Shown here one piece after another: positions 42,825-54,256 of a stretch of 64,000 nt of DNA. Each line of letters starts with the position of its first letter. The first letter of the stretch is position 1. Below the pieces are notes generated by a model. The model did not search any database. It worked only from the letters and a program-made list of their open reading frames with translations, and was not told the DNA's origin. The translations under genes and the position numbers were made by a program. The DNA comes from Zymoseptoria tritici IPO323 (Eukaryota; Ascomycota; Dothideomycetes; Mycosphaerellales; Mycosphaerellaceae): contig NC_018218.1 of assembly GCF_000219625.1 (NCBI RefSeq), positions 5,146,001 to 5,210,000 on the forward strand, written 5' to 3'.

Positions 42825-44670
42825 GATAGCTTGGTAGGAGGAGTTGAGGGTAAGATAGTGAGATCGTTGAGTCGTTGAGCGAAGTTGTAGATGATGATAG
42901 GGCAATGTTTCGCAGAGTTGCCGCTCACTTTAATATATGTTCAACATTTGCATAGCGTGCAGCAAACATTAGTTCTGGGCCGTCTGGCGTACGGCTTCAC
43001 GGCAGCGATCTCTCCACCGAGCTCACATAGAATGCGCCATCTGTCGAATCACATGGCCGGAAACTCTGACACATCTGGACTTGTGGCCTTGTTGGTGAAG
43101 ATCTGTACACAACAGAGGTCAGATGTCCGGGATACTTGCATTGCGTCGCGTGATGCTGGAGTTCAAGAGCATCTCGAACGGCACGGTGGCAAGAATGCAT
43201 CGACGCGGTTGGTATGCAGGGAAAGTGCCGCTCATGTGGGTTGACGGGTAGTCGCTAGATGCAAGTGGCGACCAGTCATTCCCCGCTCCAGAACACGAGT
43301 AAGCCACGAGGCGTAAAGCTTTGCTTCGGCAGCATACCAGAAAGGATACAGTCCCTACAGTCAACGGCTTCAAGTCCTCGCACGCAATTTGAGTCCGGAG
43401 AAGCTGGAGTCACAGGAACATGCTAGAGGTCCGCTTCGCCGCGTTTGCCGGGATGTGATTTTTCGTAGAATGAGTTCGATATAGTCGGAAACGCTGTTGT
43501 TTCCGGGGTAAAAGGCGTCCGATAAGTGATCATGCGTGAAGTCGCACTGGAAAAGTGCCGGAAGTCTTTCCAAGCCAATGGCCAAGGGCGATGAGAAGCG
43601 AGACACTCTCGCGCTGGCCTTCATTTCAAGGCTCGAGCACGAGCAATGTGTGAGAACTTCGACAATCGACCGGTTGTGTGAACGACTTCAACGGCCGGCG
43701 GTCGACAGCATTCATGCCACGCAACATCGTCCGTGGCCGCTCCACCGAAGCTTCGAATGTGAGGAGTAAGAGTCGGAGTCTTCGCTGGTGCTTCAAATAC
43801 ACTTACCTCGTCCTTGACCTCCAGTAATACCACCTCCGTCTACTCATCACTCGAAGTCGTGTCCCAGCCGCTCGCAAAGTCTTCTGCTCGTCGAGCTAGC
43901 AACAGGGACTGCGTGCGATTGTTCCACAGGCAGCGCTTGACCTCCATCTCCTTGCTGCGGGGTCTCCACCCGCCTTGTGCGGCGCAGTGGTGGTAGGTCG
44001 TATCAACACTAATCGAGAGGAACAGAGGTGCTCAAGAATGATGCATATCTCGCCGCACCGCCGTCGCCGTCGCGCTTGCCCTCAAAAGGAGACTGCTCCA
44101 TGTGAGTCTCTTCACGTTTGCGTCAGCGAGCGCCGAACCTTGCCCTGGCCAGCAGAGGCATTCGCTTAGTGCCCAGGAGATGCCAGCCAGGACAAGCAGA
44201 AGTTCAAGAGAAATACAGCATGCGCCGTCAAGAGAAAGACAGCATGCGCCGGAAGCGGCCAAGAATACCGCTTTGCGTAGGAAGCCCAGCAATCAGGCTG
44301 GCGATACACGCTGGCTTGCATCCACTTCGATGTGTGATGAGATAGCATACAAAGCTTCCACGGCGAAGTCGTCCCGGTCCTGTAGTCCGCGGTCAGGTCG
44401 TGGTATGTAGGAGGTGGCTTTGGCAGGCGGTGGTCCGCTTCTGTGACAGCGATGGCAGTCGGTCTTCGCCGTTCGCTGGGCGCATACACGACTTTCGGAT
44501 CTCAACCTCGTGCGAGAGGCAGGCTGGTGAGATTGCGGTGGCGCGGGCTAGGTAGGTAGCGAGTGTTCATTGTTGTTGATTGATGATGCCTAAGGCAAGA
44601 CGAGCCTAGGCGTCTGTGGTCATCATGGGCACGTCCATGCAACTTCTTCCTTCTACATACACTCGACCAT
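42825..44670. other. 1.8-kb region without a recognisable gene
   Basis: Several frames of 60-117 codons occur on both strands, but none shows a family motif, codon bias or splice continuity. The left end must hold the peroxygenase promoter. Composition is normal and un-RIPped. A 24-bp tandem duplication lies at 44204-44251. Confidence 0.5.
44204..44251. repeat. 24-bp tandem duplication
   Basis: Two adjacent 24-bp units (44204-44227 and 44228-44251), each beginning TCAAGAGAAA and ending CAGCATGCGCCG, differ at one base (T/G). Confidence 0.85.
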
Positions 44671-46545
44671 TTAGTGACCTGTGCCGTTCGCAGCTTTGTC
44701 TGATCCCAACGCTCTGTCCAGATCCGCAATCAAATCAGCCGCAGTCTCCAAGCCGATCGACAAACGAATCACATCGGGTCCAGCGCCCGCGCCTTCCCGT
44801 TGCTCGTCGCTGAGTTGCCGATGAGTAGTCGATGCCGGATGCAAAATCAAGCTGCGAGTGTCGCCGACGTTTGCGAGATGGGAGAACAGATTGACGCTCT
44901 CGACGACCTTGATGCCTGTCTCGTAGCCGCCCTTGACGCCAAAGGTGAAGACGGACCCTGAGCCTTTGGGGAGGTACTTGGACGCCAATTTTCGGTAAGG
45001 ATTGTCCTCGAGACCGGCGTACGACACCCAAGCGACGCGGGAGTCCTTGTCGAGGTATTCCGCAACGGCCTTCGCATTGCTGCAATGTCGCTCCATGCGC
45101 AGGTGCAGTGTTTCGATGCCTGTAATGGTGAGGAAAGCGTTCATTGGCGCCATGGTCGGACCGTAATCGCGCAGTGCGACAGCGCGAGCTTTTGTGGTGA
45201 ATGCAAAGTCGCCAAAGTTCTCGTAGAAGCGCAGACCATGATACGCAGGCTCAGGTTCGGTCATAGATGGGAATTTGCCGCCCTGAGTCCAATCGAATTT
45301 ACCCGACTCGACAACGATCCCGCCCATTGCGTTGCCGTGGCCGCCAAGGAATTTGGTGGTGGAGTGAACCACGATGTCGGCGCCCCATTCGAAAGGCCGG
45401 CATAGATATGGGGTGGCGAGCGTGTTGTCGACAATCAGTGGCAGACCAGCTGAATGAGCGACTTCAGCGATGGCGGAAATGTCGCTGATGATGCCACCCG
45501 GATTGGCGAGACTCTCGATGAAAATGGCCTTGCATTTGGGCGTGAGGGCACGCCGGAAGTTCTCCGGATCCGTTGGGTCGACAAAATGGCAGTGCCAGCC
45601 CAGCTTCTTGAACGAAAGACTGAACTGCGTGAGAGAGCCACCGTACAGCTTACTTGAAGCCAGAAACTCGTCGCCGGGCTCTAGCATCGTAGCGAAAATA
45701 AGGAACTGCGCTGCATGTCCGGAAGCTGCGGCGACAGCAGCCCGACCTCCCTCCAGACTGGCCACACGTTCCTCGAGGACCGACACCGTCGGATTGGTCA
45801 GTCGGCCATAGATGTAGCCAAAGTTGTGCAGGTTGAACAGAGATGCGGCATGTTCGACATCGTCGAAGACGTACGCGGTGGTCTGGTAAATTGGGGTCCC
45901 ACGAGCTCCGGTGGTTGGATCTGGCGCGGCCCCCGCGTGGATCGCCCGGGTTTCGAAGCCATAATCGATGTTGATAGGTGGCAGGTCGCGTGGCTTGGTC
46001 CGACGGTCAGTCGGCGCCTGCGCTGCTTTGTTCCGTATAATGCCGCTGTTGACACCGCTCCAGGACAGTTCGCCACCCAGGCGGCCGAATTCGATTTTCG
46101 GGCAGCGATTCATGATCACCTCGATACCTGCTTCTTCCCCTTTCGCGGCGGCTTCGTCGTTGCGGACTCCCAGCTGCATCCAGACCACCTTGATGCCGAC
46201 GGCAATTGCATCGTCCATGATAGGTCCGACCGAGTGTGATGCCCGGAACACGTTGACCATATCGACCTCATCTGGGATATCGCGCAAGTTGGCATAGACA
46301 CGCTCGCCAAGCAAGTCTTTTCCAGCATTTCCGGGGTTGACGGGGATCACTCGGTATCCTTTGCGTTGCAGATACTTCATCACGAAGTAGCTGGGACGAT
46401 TCCAGTTGCTCGAGGCACCTACCACAGCGATCGTGCGCACAGCCGATAGGATGCGACGCAGCTTGGCGTCGGAATATGGTATTGCCTCCATCGTGGTATG
46501 ACTGAGGGTAAATGCGGACTTGATGCTTCGGTGAAATGTCGCCAC
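44671..46545 (-). CDS. CoA-binding domain fused to O-acetylhomoserine sulfhydrylase
   Basis: This 624-residue protein has no intron. Residues about 22-170 form a CoA_binding_2-type Rossmann domain (IAVVGASSNWNRPSYFVMKYL, VIPVNPG, VWMQLGV). From about 193 a complete Cys/Met-metabolism PLP enzyme follows: ETRAIHAGAAPDP, TPIYQTTAYVF, YGRLTNPT, VDNTLATPY with Asp373, and STTKFLGGHG with the PLP lysine Lys398. The C-terminal SIGLETAADLIADLDRAL fits O-acetylhomoserine aminocarboxypropyltransferase, which makes homocysteine from O-acetylhomoserine and sulfide. The first 18 residues (MATFHRSIKSAFTLSHTT) could be a mitochondrial presequence, and Met19 (46491) is an alternative start. The fusion and lack of introns are unusual beside its neighbours. 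Confidence 0.9.
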   Translation of the reverse strand: MATFHRSIKSAFTLSHTTMEAIPYSDAKLRRILSAVRTIAVVGASSNWNRPSYFVMKYLQRKGYRVIPVNPGNAGKDLLGERVYANLRDIPDEVDMVNVFRASHSVGPIMDDAIAVGIKVVWMQLGVRNDEAAAKGEEAGIEVIMNRCPKIEFGRLGGELSWSGVNSGIIRNKAAQAPTDRRTKPRDLPPINIDYGFETRAIHAGAAPDPTTGARGTPIYQTTAYVFDDVEHAASLFNLHNFGYIYGRLTNPTVSVLEERVASLEGGRAAVAAASGHAAQFLIFATMLEPGDEFLASSKLYGGSLTQFSLSFKKLGWHCHFVDPTDPENFRRALTPKCKAIFIESLANPGGIISDISAIAEVAHSAGLPLIVDNTLATPYLCRPFEWGADIVVHSTTKFLGGHGNAMGGIVVESGKFDWTQGGKFPSMTEPEPAYHGLRFYENFGDFAFTTKARAVALRDYGPTMAPMNAFLTITGIETLHLRMERHCSNAKAVAEYLDKDSRVAWVSYAGLEDNPYRKLASKYLPKGSGSVFTFGVKGGYETGIKVVESVNLFSHLANVGDTRSLILHPASTTHRQLSDEQREGAGAGPDVIRLSIGLETAADLIADLDRALGSDKAANGTGH

Positions 46546-46843
46546 AAGCGGGTGAGGTTGTATATAGAAGATCGAGGTGTGGTGAGCGAGGTGGGGGATC
46601 TACCTACCTTAGGTTTGGCCCCACGAGATTGCGTGATCTTGCGTACGAACAGGACAATTGTTGTGAACGCGACATTTTTGAGACCGTGGAGCGGTGAACA
46701 TAGGGAAAGATCAATACTTGTGGTGGTAGCGTGAGAGTGATCCGAAGTGTGATTCATGGCAGAATCGGCGAGGAATGAATCAATTTCGTGCATCGTGTCG
46801 TGTGGACGTGTCGGTGGCAGTCAGAGAGACCTGACCTTGAAGC

Positions 46844-47014
46844 TGTTGTGATTAGACTCAAGCTGAGTAGAAGAAGACCTCTAATTAGCAGGTATATATT
46901 GTTATGCAGAGAGAATCTTAAGTGTAAGATTCTTACTTTAGCTATCTGTGTGTAGGAATGCCTTAGCACTAGTTACGTGTACTTTACTAATAGTTAGTCT
47001 AATAATCTACAATA
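46844..47014 (-). repeat. 3' LTR of copia copy 2 (171 bp)
   Basis: It starts TGTTGT. Its inner end is ACAATA rather than ACAACA, a C-to-T change. It is otherwise near identical to the copy 1 LTRs. Confidence 0.93.
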
Positions 47015-48090
47015 CTCCCCTATTAGTAGCTGCATTATTACGAGCTATCTGTTACCTAAATATAGTAGGTATTTACCTACTACGTAGCTAATGCTCGGCT
47101 TTAGCTTGTTAAAAGGCATCTTCTTCTAGCTTTTTTATTCCTCTACTTTATAATCTACACCTCTTATCTATTTAGCTAATTTATTAGCTAATCTATTATC
47201 TATCCCTTATAGCTATTAACAACATAATCTATATTACTAGCTATAGCTTCTAGAAGAAGAGCAGCTTTCTCTATCCCTAGGAAAACCTTCTAGCAAGTTA
47301 TCGATAAAGCAAGAGCTATTAGTAGTAGAGATCTCCTATAGATCTACAAAGATAGTTCTGTAGCATATTAGACTATATATTAACTTATTAAAGGAGAGAT
47401 AAATCGATACTATAATAGAGTAAATGTTAGGGCTTAGGGTCCCTTCTCTTTTGTAGCTTGCTTTAATAAATTTATAGCTAAGCTTAATAAGGATCTCCTT
47501 ACTATAGACCTTATTAATATAGTAATAGAGGAGCTATATAACCTAAGGGAGTAGGCCTTCCTAGTAGAAAACTACCCTAGTCTAACAACTCCTAATCCTT
47601 AGGGATTTGTATTATACTATAACTAGACTCCTTTTAGCTAAATGTTAGGCTTTAACAAGGTAGAGATAAAGTAGTAGTTAGTAGTATAGCATCCTATATA
47701 TGTTCTCCTTAAAATCCCTTCTTCCCTAATAAAAACTAACATTCTCCTAGGCTTTAAGTTAAGATTCTAAGGGAATTAGCTTAGTCTTTTAGTAGTAGTT
47801 TTAAGGGGGTAGGCTGCAGGTTCTAGGACATACTCTAATGCTCTTAGGTTTTTATAGAAAAGTTTTCCTTTAGCTAGGTGTTTTTCTTATAGTTTCTTAG
47901 ATGCTTTTGTAGAGGTATATAGTTGCCTCCTTTCCTTTGTACAGATAAGAATAAAATAAGTGTTCTAAGTGTTATGCTTCTTAGTTTTATAACAAATAAA
48001 ATAGTGTAATTCTAGGGAGGGAATCCTTCTTAGGTAGGAATGTAGGTATTAAGGCATAAATTTAAGAGCAATTTCCCTCTTCTTATTAAG

Positions 48091-48161
48091 GGCTAGTTAG
48101 TCTAGTAGTATAATTTCTAACTACAAATTAGAAGGTTACAGGTTTAATTCCTGTATTAGCC
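48091..48161 (+). other. tRNA-like sequence inside copia copy 2
   Basis: The same 71-nt structure occurs at the same offset (1247 bp from the left edge) as in copy 1. Here the T stem is a perfect ACAGG/CCTGT, while in copy 1 it is damaged, so this copy is closer to the ancestor. The anticodon loop is again CTACAAA. Confidence 0.6.
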
Positions 48162-48164
48162 TCT

Positions 48165-48204
48165 CTTATATGTCTATGTTAGCTGCCTAATATAGACACA
48201 TAAG
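48165..48204. repeat. 18-bp hairpin next to the tRNA-like sequence, copy 2
   Basis: The arms CTTATATGTCTATGTTAG and CTAATATAGACACATAAG flank CTGC. Mismatches are all C/T or G/A, as expected if RIP hit each arm differently. Confidence 0.85.
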
Positions 48205-51200
48205 TGTCTTTTTGCTGGATTTATAGGTCTATATATTAAAGGATAGTGTTTAGGGATTTTAGTTTTGTTAGACAGTCTGTAAGCTGCATGTCTATCCTTA
48301 CAAACTCTACCTTAATACTCCCCTTATTATGTTGCTCTCTATAGTAATAGTTCCTAAGAGAGATATGTCTTAATCTTTTAGAGTTAGCATAGTTTTCTAT
48401 AAGGCTAATAGCTAATTAATTGTCTACTTTAATAAGGATAGTAGAAATGCTTTTAGCCTAGGTAAAGGGCTAGAGCTTATTAATAAGATTCCTTACCTAA
48501 TTTACTTCTCTTGTTGCCTTAGTAAGAGAGAGGTACTCTGCCTTAGTGCTAGATAGCACTACTTCTTTCTGTAGTTAAGATCTCTAGATAACTAGGCCTC
48601 CTGCAATTTTAAAGAGCATTCCTAAGGTAGACCTAGATATGCTAGGATTACTAGTAAAGTTAGAGTCTAAGAATGCTTTAATCTAAATTTGCTCCTTAGT
48701 TTTCCTATATATAAGGCACTTGTTAATTATGCCTGTAATATATCTCTAGATATGTTTAGCTGCCTAAACATGCAAAGGTCCTAGGTTCTAAAGGAACCTT
48801 GTATAGTAGTTAACAGCAAAACTAATATCTAGTCTAGTATAGTTTAATAGATGTTACAGTTCCCTAATAATCTTGTTAAAGAGATTATAGTCCTCCTTTG
48901 TTCCCTTATCCTAGAGGGGTTTAAGGAGGGTGTTAAGGGGGTACTTAACACTCTTTGCATTACTAAGACTATGTCTTTAAAGTTTGTTTCTAGAATAGTG
49001 TTCCTAAGAGACAGATATAGAGCTATCTTTCCCTTCCTTTAGGTAAAGTCTAAGAAAGATATTAGTATTAACAACCTTAATCGTGTACTTCTGCTCTAAT
49101 CCCTTAATTAGCTTGTTAATCTTATAGTCTAACTATCTAAAGATCTAGAAGTTATCTATATAAAGGAGAATAAGGATGCCTTTCCCTTAAAAGAGGCAAG
49201 CATTACTAATAGTTCTTATTAGACTAAGCTTTTAGAGAGTGTCTATAGCATCGTAGTGCTAGAGAGTAGCTACCTGCTTAAGCCTATACAGTCCTTTCTT
49301 AATATATATAATATACTTGTAGGCATCTTTCTTAAAGAGATAAGCTCCCTTTAGTAGCTTAATAAAGATCTGCTTATCTAGGTTTAGATTTAGGAATGCA
49401 GTCTTAACATTAACTTATCTCCTCTTCTAGCTAAAGTTAACTAAGAGGGACAGAAGTATTCTCCTTATTATAGCTCTTAGGGTAGGAGCAAAGGTATTAA
49501 CATAGTTAAGTCCCTTCCTTTGTGTAAATCCCCTAGCTGTCTATCTAGCCTTATACTTCTTTATAGTTCTATCTAGGAGCACCTTAATCTTAAAGACCTA
49601 TTTCCCTATAAGAGGGATTCTCCCTTTAGGGAGGGTGCTAATAAGTTTCTATTTAAGGCATCCTATAGACTTAAGTAACTTAGCTTCCTTAATAATAGCT
49701 TTCTCCTATTCCTTGTAGTTAGATCTAGAGAGAGCTTCCTTAACTGTCTTAGGATTAGATAGATTAGGATTTGTTGCTTTAAGTCCTATCTTCTAGATCT
49801 TGCTATAGTCTTTTCTTATAACTAATCTTCTACTTCTTAAGAGTCTAAATATGCCTAAGCTTTTAGGACTTGCTTTATTACCTAATTTCTTAAGTCTCTT
49901 AGGGCTTCTCCCTGCTTTCCTCTTTCCTGTAACATAAATATCTAGGAAGGGAGTTATAGTATAATCTTAGAGGTCTTCCCTTTTAGGGCAATTCTCTACT
50001 AATGCTTAATGTTATAGCTATATTAATAAGGTATTAGCCTGCTCCTAGAATCCCTTAGGACTTCCTTAGAATCCCTTAGGACTTCCTGTTTCCTTAGAAA
50101 CATGCTCCCCCTAAGCTAGCTAGGAGGCTTCTTTATACTTAGTAGCCTCTAGCTAATTAGGCTTAGACTGCTTATGTTAGTTATCCTAGGACTGTATGTC
50201 CTAACCTAATGTTTGCTCCCCCTAAGATGTTAAAAGGGAGGCTTAGTTTCTCTCTCTCTGTATAGTATTAAATATGTTCTCTACTTCTTAAAGATAAGAA
50301 GTAGTAAGAGGTTAGGCATCTTGCCCTTAGGCATCCTAGCCCTAATCTTAATCCTTAGTATAGATAGTATAGACTTCCTGTTCTGTAGTAATAGATTGCA
50401 TTAGTTGTAAGAAACTCTCCCCTTAGAAGTCTAGGGCAGTAGGTATTATGCTATATACCTTATTCTTATTATATGTTATATAAGGAGAGGTTACAATCTT
50501 GTGCTAAAACCTAGTAAGGGTAGATAGTTTAAACTTCTAAACTATATAGTTAGTTAAAGTGTTCTCCTAGAATCCTAGATTCTAGTATTTCTCTGCTCTA
50601 GGATAGAACTTCTATAAATTAGGTCTCCCCTAATTATGCAGATATGCTCTACATCTAAATCTCCTAACCTTTGTTAGATTAATATGTAGAGTTCTAGCAT
50701 TAAGATCTTAATTAAATTCCTAAAGAGGAATCTTGTTAGTTAATAGGTATACTAGCCTATTAGTAAGGAAGATTGCATATGCAACTACAAAACTCTAGAG
50801 AGGGAGAGGTAGGCTAGAGTTAATTATTATTGCTCTTGCCTTGTTAAGGATAACCTTGTTAGATAATTCTGCAATTCTATTCTGCTTAGGAGTATAGGGA
50901 GCTAAGAAATCCTATCTTAGTCCCTTATTCTCTACAAATGTAATTAGATTATTATTATCAAACTCTCCTCCTCTATCCGAGAACTAGATCTTAACTATCT
51001 TTTTGTACTAGTTAAATGTCTTAGTAGTCTATTTCTTAATAATTTGTGCAGCTTGTAATTTAAGCTTGCAGAAGATAGCCTATCTCCTTCTTAACTTTGT
51101 ATTAGTAATTATAAGGATGTACTTGTATCTAAAGATGTCTAGTAGAAAGATTAGTCCTATAATATTAATATAGACCTTATCTAATAAGGATTAAGGTATT

Positions 51201-53028
51201 AGTCTCGGAGTTCTTAACACTACTCTCTATAACCTTATAAGCTTGTATAGCTTATAGTGCTTAAGTGTAGATGTATTAATTTGCTTAAGTCCTTAGACTT
51301 AAGCCTTTGTTGCACTAAGAATCTTGTTCCCTATATAGCCTAGTCTCTAGTGCTATCTTGTTATATTAGCCTTAGGTATAGCAAAGGCTAGATAGGACAT
51401 ATTCCTGTTAGTTGTAGAAGCAACTTTAGTACTCCCTTTAGGGAGTAAGACAGTTGCATTCTAGAGGATTAGAACATTATAAGTAGACTAAACCTTACCT
51501 ATCTTCTTGTTATTCCTTAGAATGCATAAAGATAGCCTGTCTAGATAGACCTTGCACTTTAGCTAGAGAGTCTCTACTAAGATAAGGTTGTAATTAGAGT
51601 TAGGAGAGTATAACACATCTTGCAAGGTAATGTTTAACTTATTCCCCTTATACTTTATTATAATCCTTACACTTCCTAAGTATGTAATTATACTTTGTCT
51701 AATAGCTTAAGAGAACCTAATTAGGGTTTCTAGGGGTTTAAGGTCTAAGAACTAGGACTTGTTATTAAAGAAGTAGTATAATATACTAGAATCTTAGATA
51801 ATAGTGTTACTCCTTTGTATTCTAGCGGCAGTAATTGCTGCTCCTGCAAATAAGCTATCTAAATTAGAGTCTAAGCCTGCATTAGAAAAGGAGATAGGCT
51901 TAATTACTATAGCATCCTTTCCTCCCTTCTTGTTATGTCTCTTGCTCTTGTCTTAGGACTTCTTCTTATCCTTATTAGATCCTCCTTTTCCTTTATATAC
52001 CTAGGACTTTAGGGCCTTGTTAGGGTACTTCTTAAAGCAATCTGCATTTATATAGATATAATAGGTACACTTAGTATACTAATTATTATCTACTGCAGTA
52101 CCCCTAAATCCTTCTACTGTCCTCTATATCTGTAGAGGAGGTTCCTTAATTAATAAGGTAATTAGCTCTTTAAGAGTTGTGTTCTTAATATAATAGGATT
52201 GTCTCTAGCTTCTTAAGTATTCTAGATAGTAGAGGCCTTAGGTAAAGAATAGCCTAATCTGCTTATTACTAAAGGTAAGCTTTAAGACTAGAATGCTCTT
52301 AGACCTAGAGTATTATTCTGTTATAAAGATGTACTTATAATGCTACTTCTAGAAGTCCTTATAGTACTTCTAAGTATTTGTTCCTTAGATCTTAATATTG
52401 CTAATTTTAAGAATCCTTAGGCTGTTATAAATGTTTATAGTTATAACAGGCCTGTAGGTAGCTGTAATAGTATTATATAGTTCCTTAGCTGTCTTCTCTA
52501 TATCCCTAAAATTAGGCCTTAGAGATTAGTTAATCCTTTTGCTAACAATCCTGTATGTAATTAGGTTATACTTATGCTAGACTTAGAGAGGAGTTAGTCT
52601 TAGTCTACTAGTTAGAATAGGTTCTGTTACTAGAGTATCCCCTCCTTCTTTTTAGGAAGGAGTTAGAGCCTAGGAGGATAAAGTAGTACTCTCCTTAGTT
52701 AGTAGAGAGGGATATCTAACTTTAATTCCTAGCTTTAGTTAGGTAGGGCACTAGGGAATGTTATAAAAGACATAGCCTAACACCTCCTTATTTATAAGGG
52801 CTGCTTTAAGCATCCTTAACTAGTCTAAGAAGTTGCTTCCCTTTCTTAGGACTTTATTCTCCTTCGTAGTCTTAAACTTATTAGCCTGCATTGCGGCTGT
52901 TATTATAACTAGCTCTTTCTCGGCTCGCTAGTTAACTGTCTAAATAGTATATAGTAAGGTTCTAGTAGCTGCGCTTAGAACAGACAATTCTTCCTTAAGT
53001 ATGTAGTAGTTACGCCGGGCTTATAACC

Positions 53029-53199
53029 TATTATAATTAGACTTAAGCTAAGTAGAAGAAGACCTCTAATTAGCAGGTATATATTGTTATGCAGAGAGAA
53101 TCTTAAGTATAAGATTCTTACTTTAGCTATCTGTGTGTGGGAATGCCTTAGCACTAGTCACGTGCACTTCACTAATGGTTAGTCTAATGATCCACAACA
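53029..53199 (-). repeat. 5' LTR of copia copy 2 (171 bp)
   Basis: The inner end reads TATTAT (ancestral TGTTGT) and the outer end ACAACA. GAAGC follows as target duplication. Confidence 0.93.
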
Positions 53200-53444
53200 G
53201 AAGCTCTCCCTCACAACTCCGATTAGTCAGCCGTGCCTTGTCGGAGGTACTATCTCCTCACAAGTCGGCGCTCATCCTCCGCTGCCAACCTGAACATGGT
53301 TGTTGACGCTCAGGACTCGGCAGCACAATGCGAAAGTGATGTTGACATTGATGTGAGTATACAGGACCCGATCAGCTTGATCCGTCGCTCATGAGACCAT
53401 CCATCGCAGGCATGGGTAGCTAGAACTACCCAATCCTAGCCATT

Positions 53445-53938
53445 CTACAGCCTGCTCTGGGTTCCTGGCACCTTCTCCGCCCTTCCCACCAAGCCCGGAT
53501 GCGTGTTGATGACCGGCCTCGTCACCGCGAAGAAAGCCGTTCCACCACTCTTGCTCGAGAACTGCGCCTTGCTGCCCACCGGGAAGAACGCCCAATCTCC
53601 AGCCACCAAGTGGTGTGTGACGCCGGTCGCCTCATCGAGAACGTCGATCTGTCCGTTGAGGACGTACTTGGTCTCCTCGTATGTGTAGGTGGGAATGTTG
53701 CGGGTTGGGCCAGGCTGGATGCGGTAGAAGCCGGATGTGAGGTAGGTCGGGCCAACGCCTTCTTGAGTTTGAGTCTGGATCGAGTGGAAGTCTGCGACGA
53801 TGGCGGATTCGCCTTCGGGGATCGGGATGTGCTGCTGGCCGGCGCCTTTGATGATTGTGAGAGGGACGGGAGCCACTACGATCGATTGTTAGCAAGGAAG
53901 ACGGTCAAATCAGTGCGATGTGAGGCTCTGCACTCACT
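53445..53938 (-). CDS. cupin-domain protein with intron-split start codon
   Basis: The 143-residue product, MAPVPLTIIKGAGQQHIPIP..., shows a single cupin barrel: PTRNIPTYTYEETKYVLNGQIDVLDE, VAGDWAFFPVGSKAQFSS and TAFFAVTRP. The pattern resembles the EutQ/DUF861-type small cupins. The metal-ligand histidines of classic cupins are not evident. The first codon in the main exon reads GTG, but a GT-AG intron (53937-53876, GTGAGT...CGTAG) places an A from the upstream exon (53938) before TG. The mature start is therefore A|TG. The 5' exon upstream of that base is untranslated. Function unknown. Copia copy 2 ends 245 bp beyond its stop codon. Confidence 0.8.
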
Positions 53939-54204
53939 TTTGACGGTATTTCCTGTGGTGTGTATTTGGTGGTGAATGTGTGAGGAAAGTCGCTCACGAG
54001 TATGCGATATTGTTATAAGGGCCTGTCAACGCGGAGACATTGCGGAGAGCTCCTGGTCCCGTGTGGAGTGCATCTCTCGAACGGTATGCATGGTATGCAT
54101 TGCAACATCTGATCCATGGGTGGAAGCTGTAACTTATGTCTGCTTTAGGTTAAGCGAACCCGAGGCCCAAGAGAAGATACCAAAAATCGTAGTCTCAGAA
54201 GCAC

Positions 54205-54256
54205 AGACCCTCTTGGCGAGCACTAACCTCTTCGAGCGCCTCGCCTAAGAGGGTCT
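54205..54256. repeat. 16-bp inverted repeat at the edge of the RIP block
   Basis: AGACCCTCTTGGCGAG (54205-54220) and CTCGCCTAAGAGGGTCT (54240-54256) pair with one extra base and a 19-nt loop. Unique sequence lies to the left, and RIP-type sequence begins immediately to the right. Confidence 0.85.

Larger units (their letters stand above)
46844..53199 (-). mobile_element. Ty1/copia LTR retrotransposon, copy 2, RIP-mutated
   Basis: The element is 6356 bp, identical in length to copy 1 and alignable base for base at an offset of 20948. It is flanked by a perfect 5-bp duplication, GAAGC (46839-46843 and 53200-53204), different from copy 1, so it arose from an independent insertion. Orientation and domain order are the same. 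The RT box at 49151-49162 reads Tyr-Ile-Asp-Asn, one aspartate better preserved than in copy 1. The integrase DRGGEF region lies near 50959-50978. Copy 2 retains many more CpA and TpG dinucleotides than copy 1. Frames are still broken throughout. Confidence 0.95.

Noticed and set aside
42891..44505. Several 60-117-codon frames between the peroxygenase and sulfhydrylase genes
   Set aside because: Both strands are open in overlapping frames, with no motifs, no splice continuity and no recognisable homology.
48851..49042. 63-codon plus-strand frame inside copia copy 2
   Set aside because: It is antisense to the reverse transcriptase region and is a chance frame in RIP-altered sequence.
53295..53410. 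Possible short plus-strand exon starting MVVDAQDSAAQCESDVDID before a GTGAGT
   Set aside because: The next in-phase segment after a plausible AG reaches a stop almost at once, and no further exon is visible.
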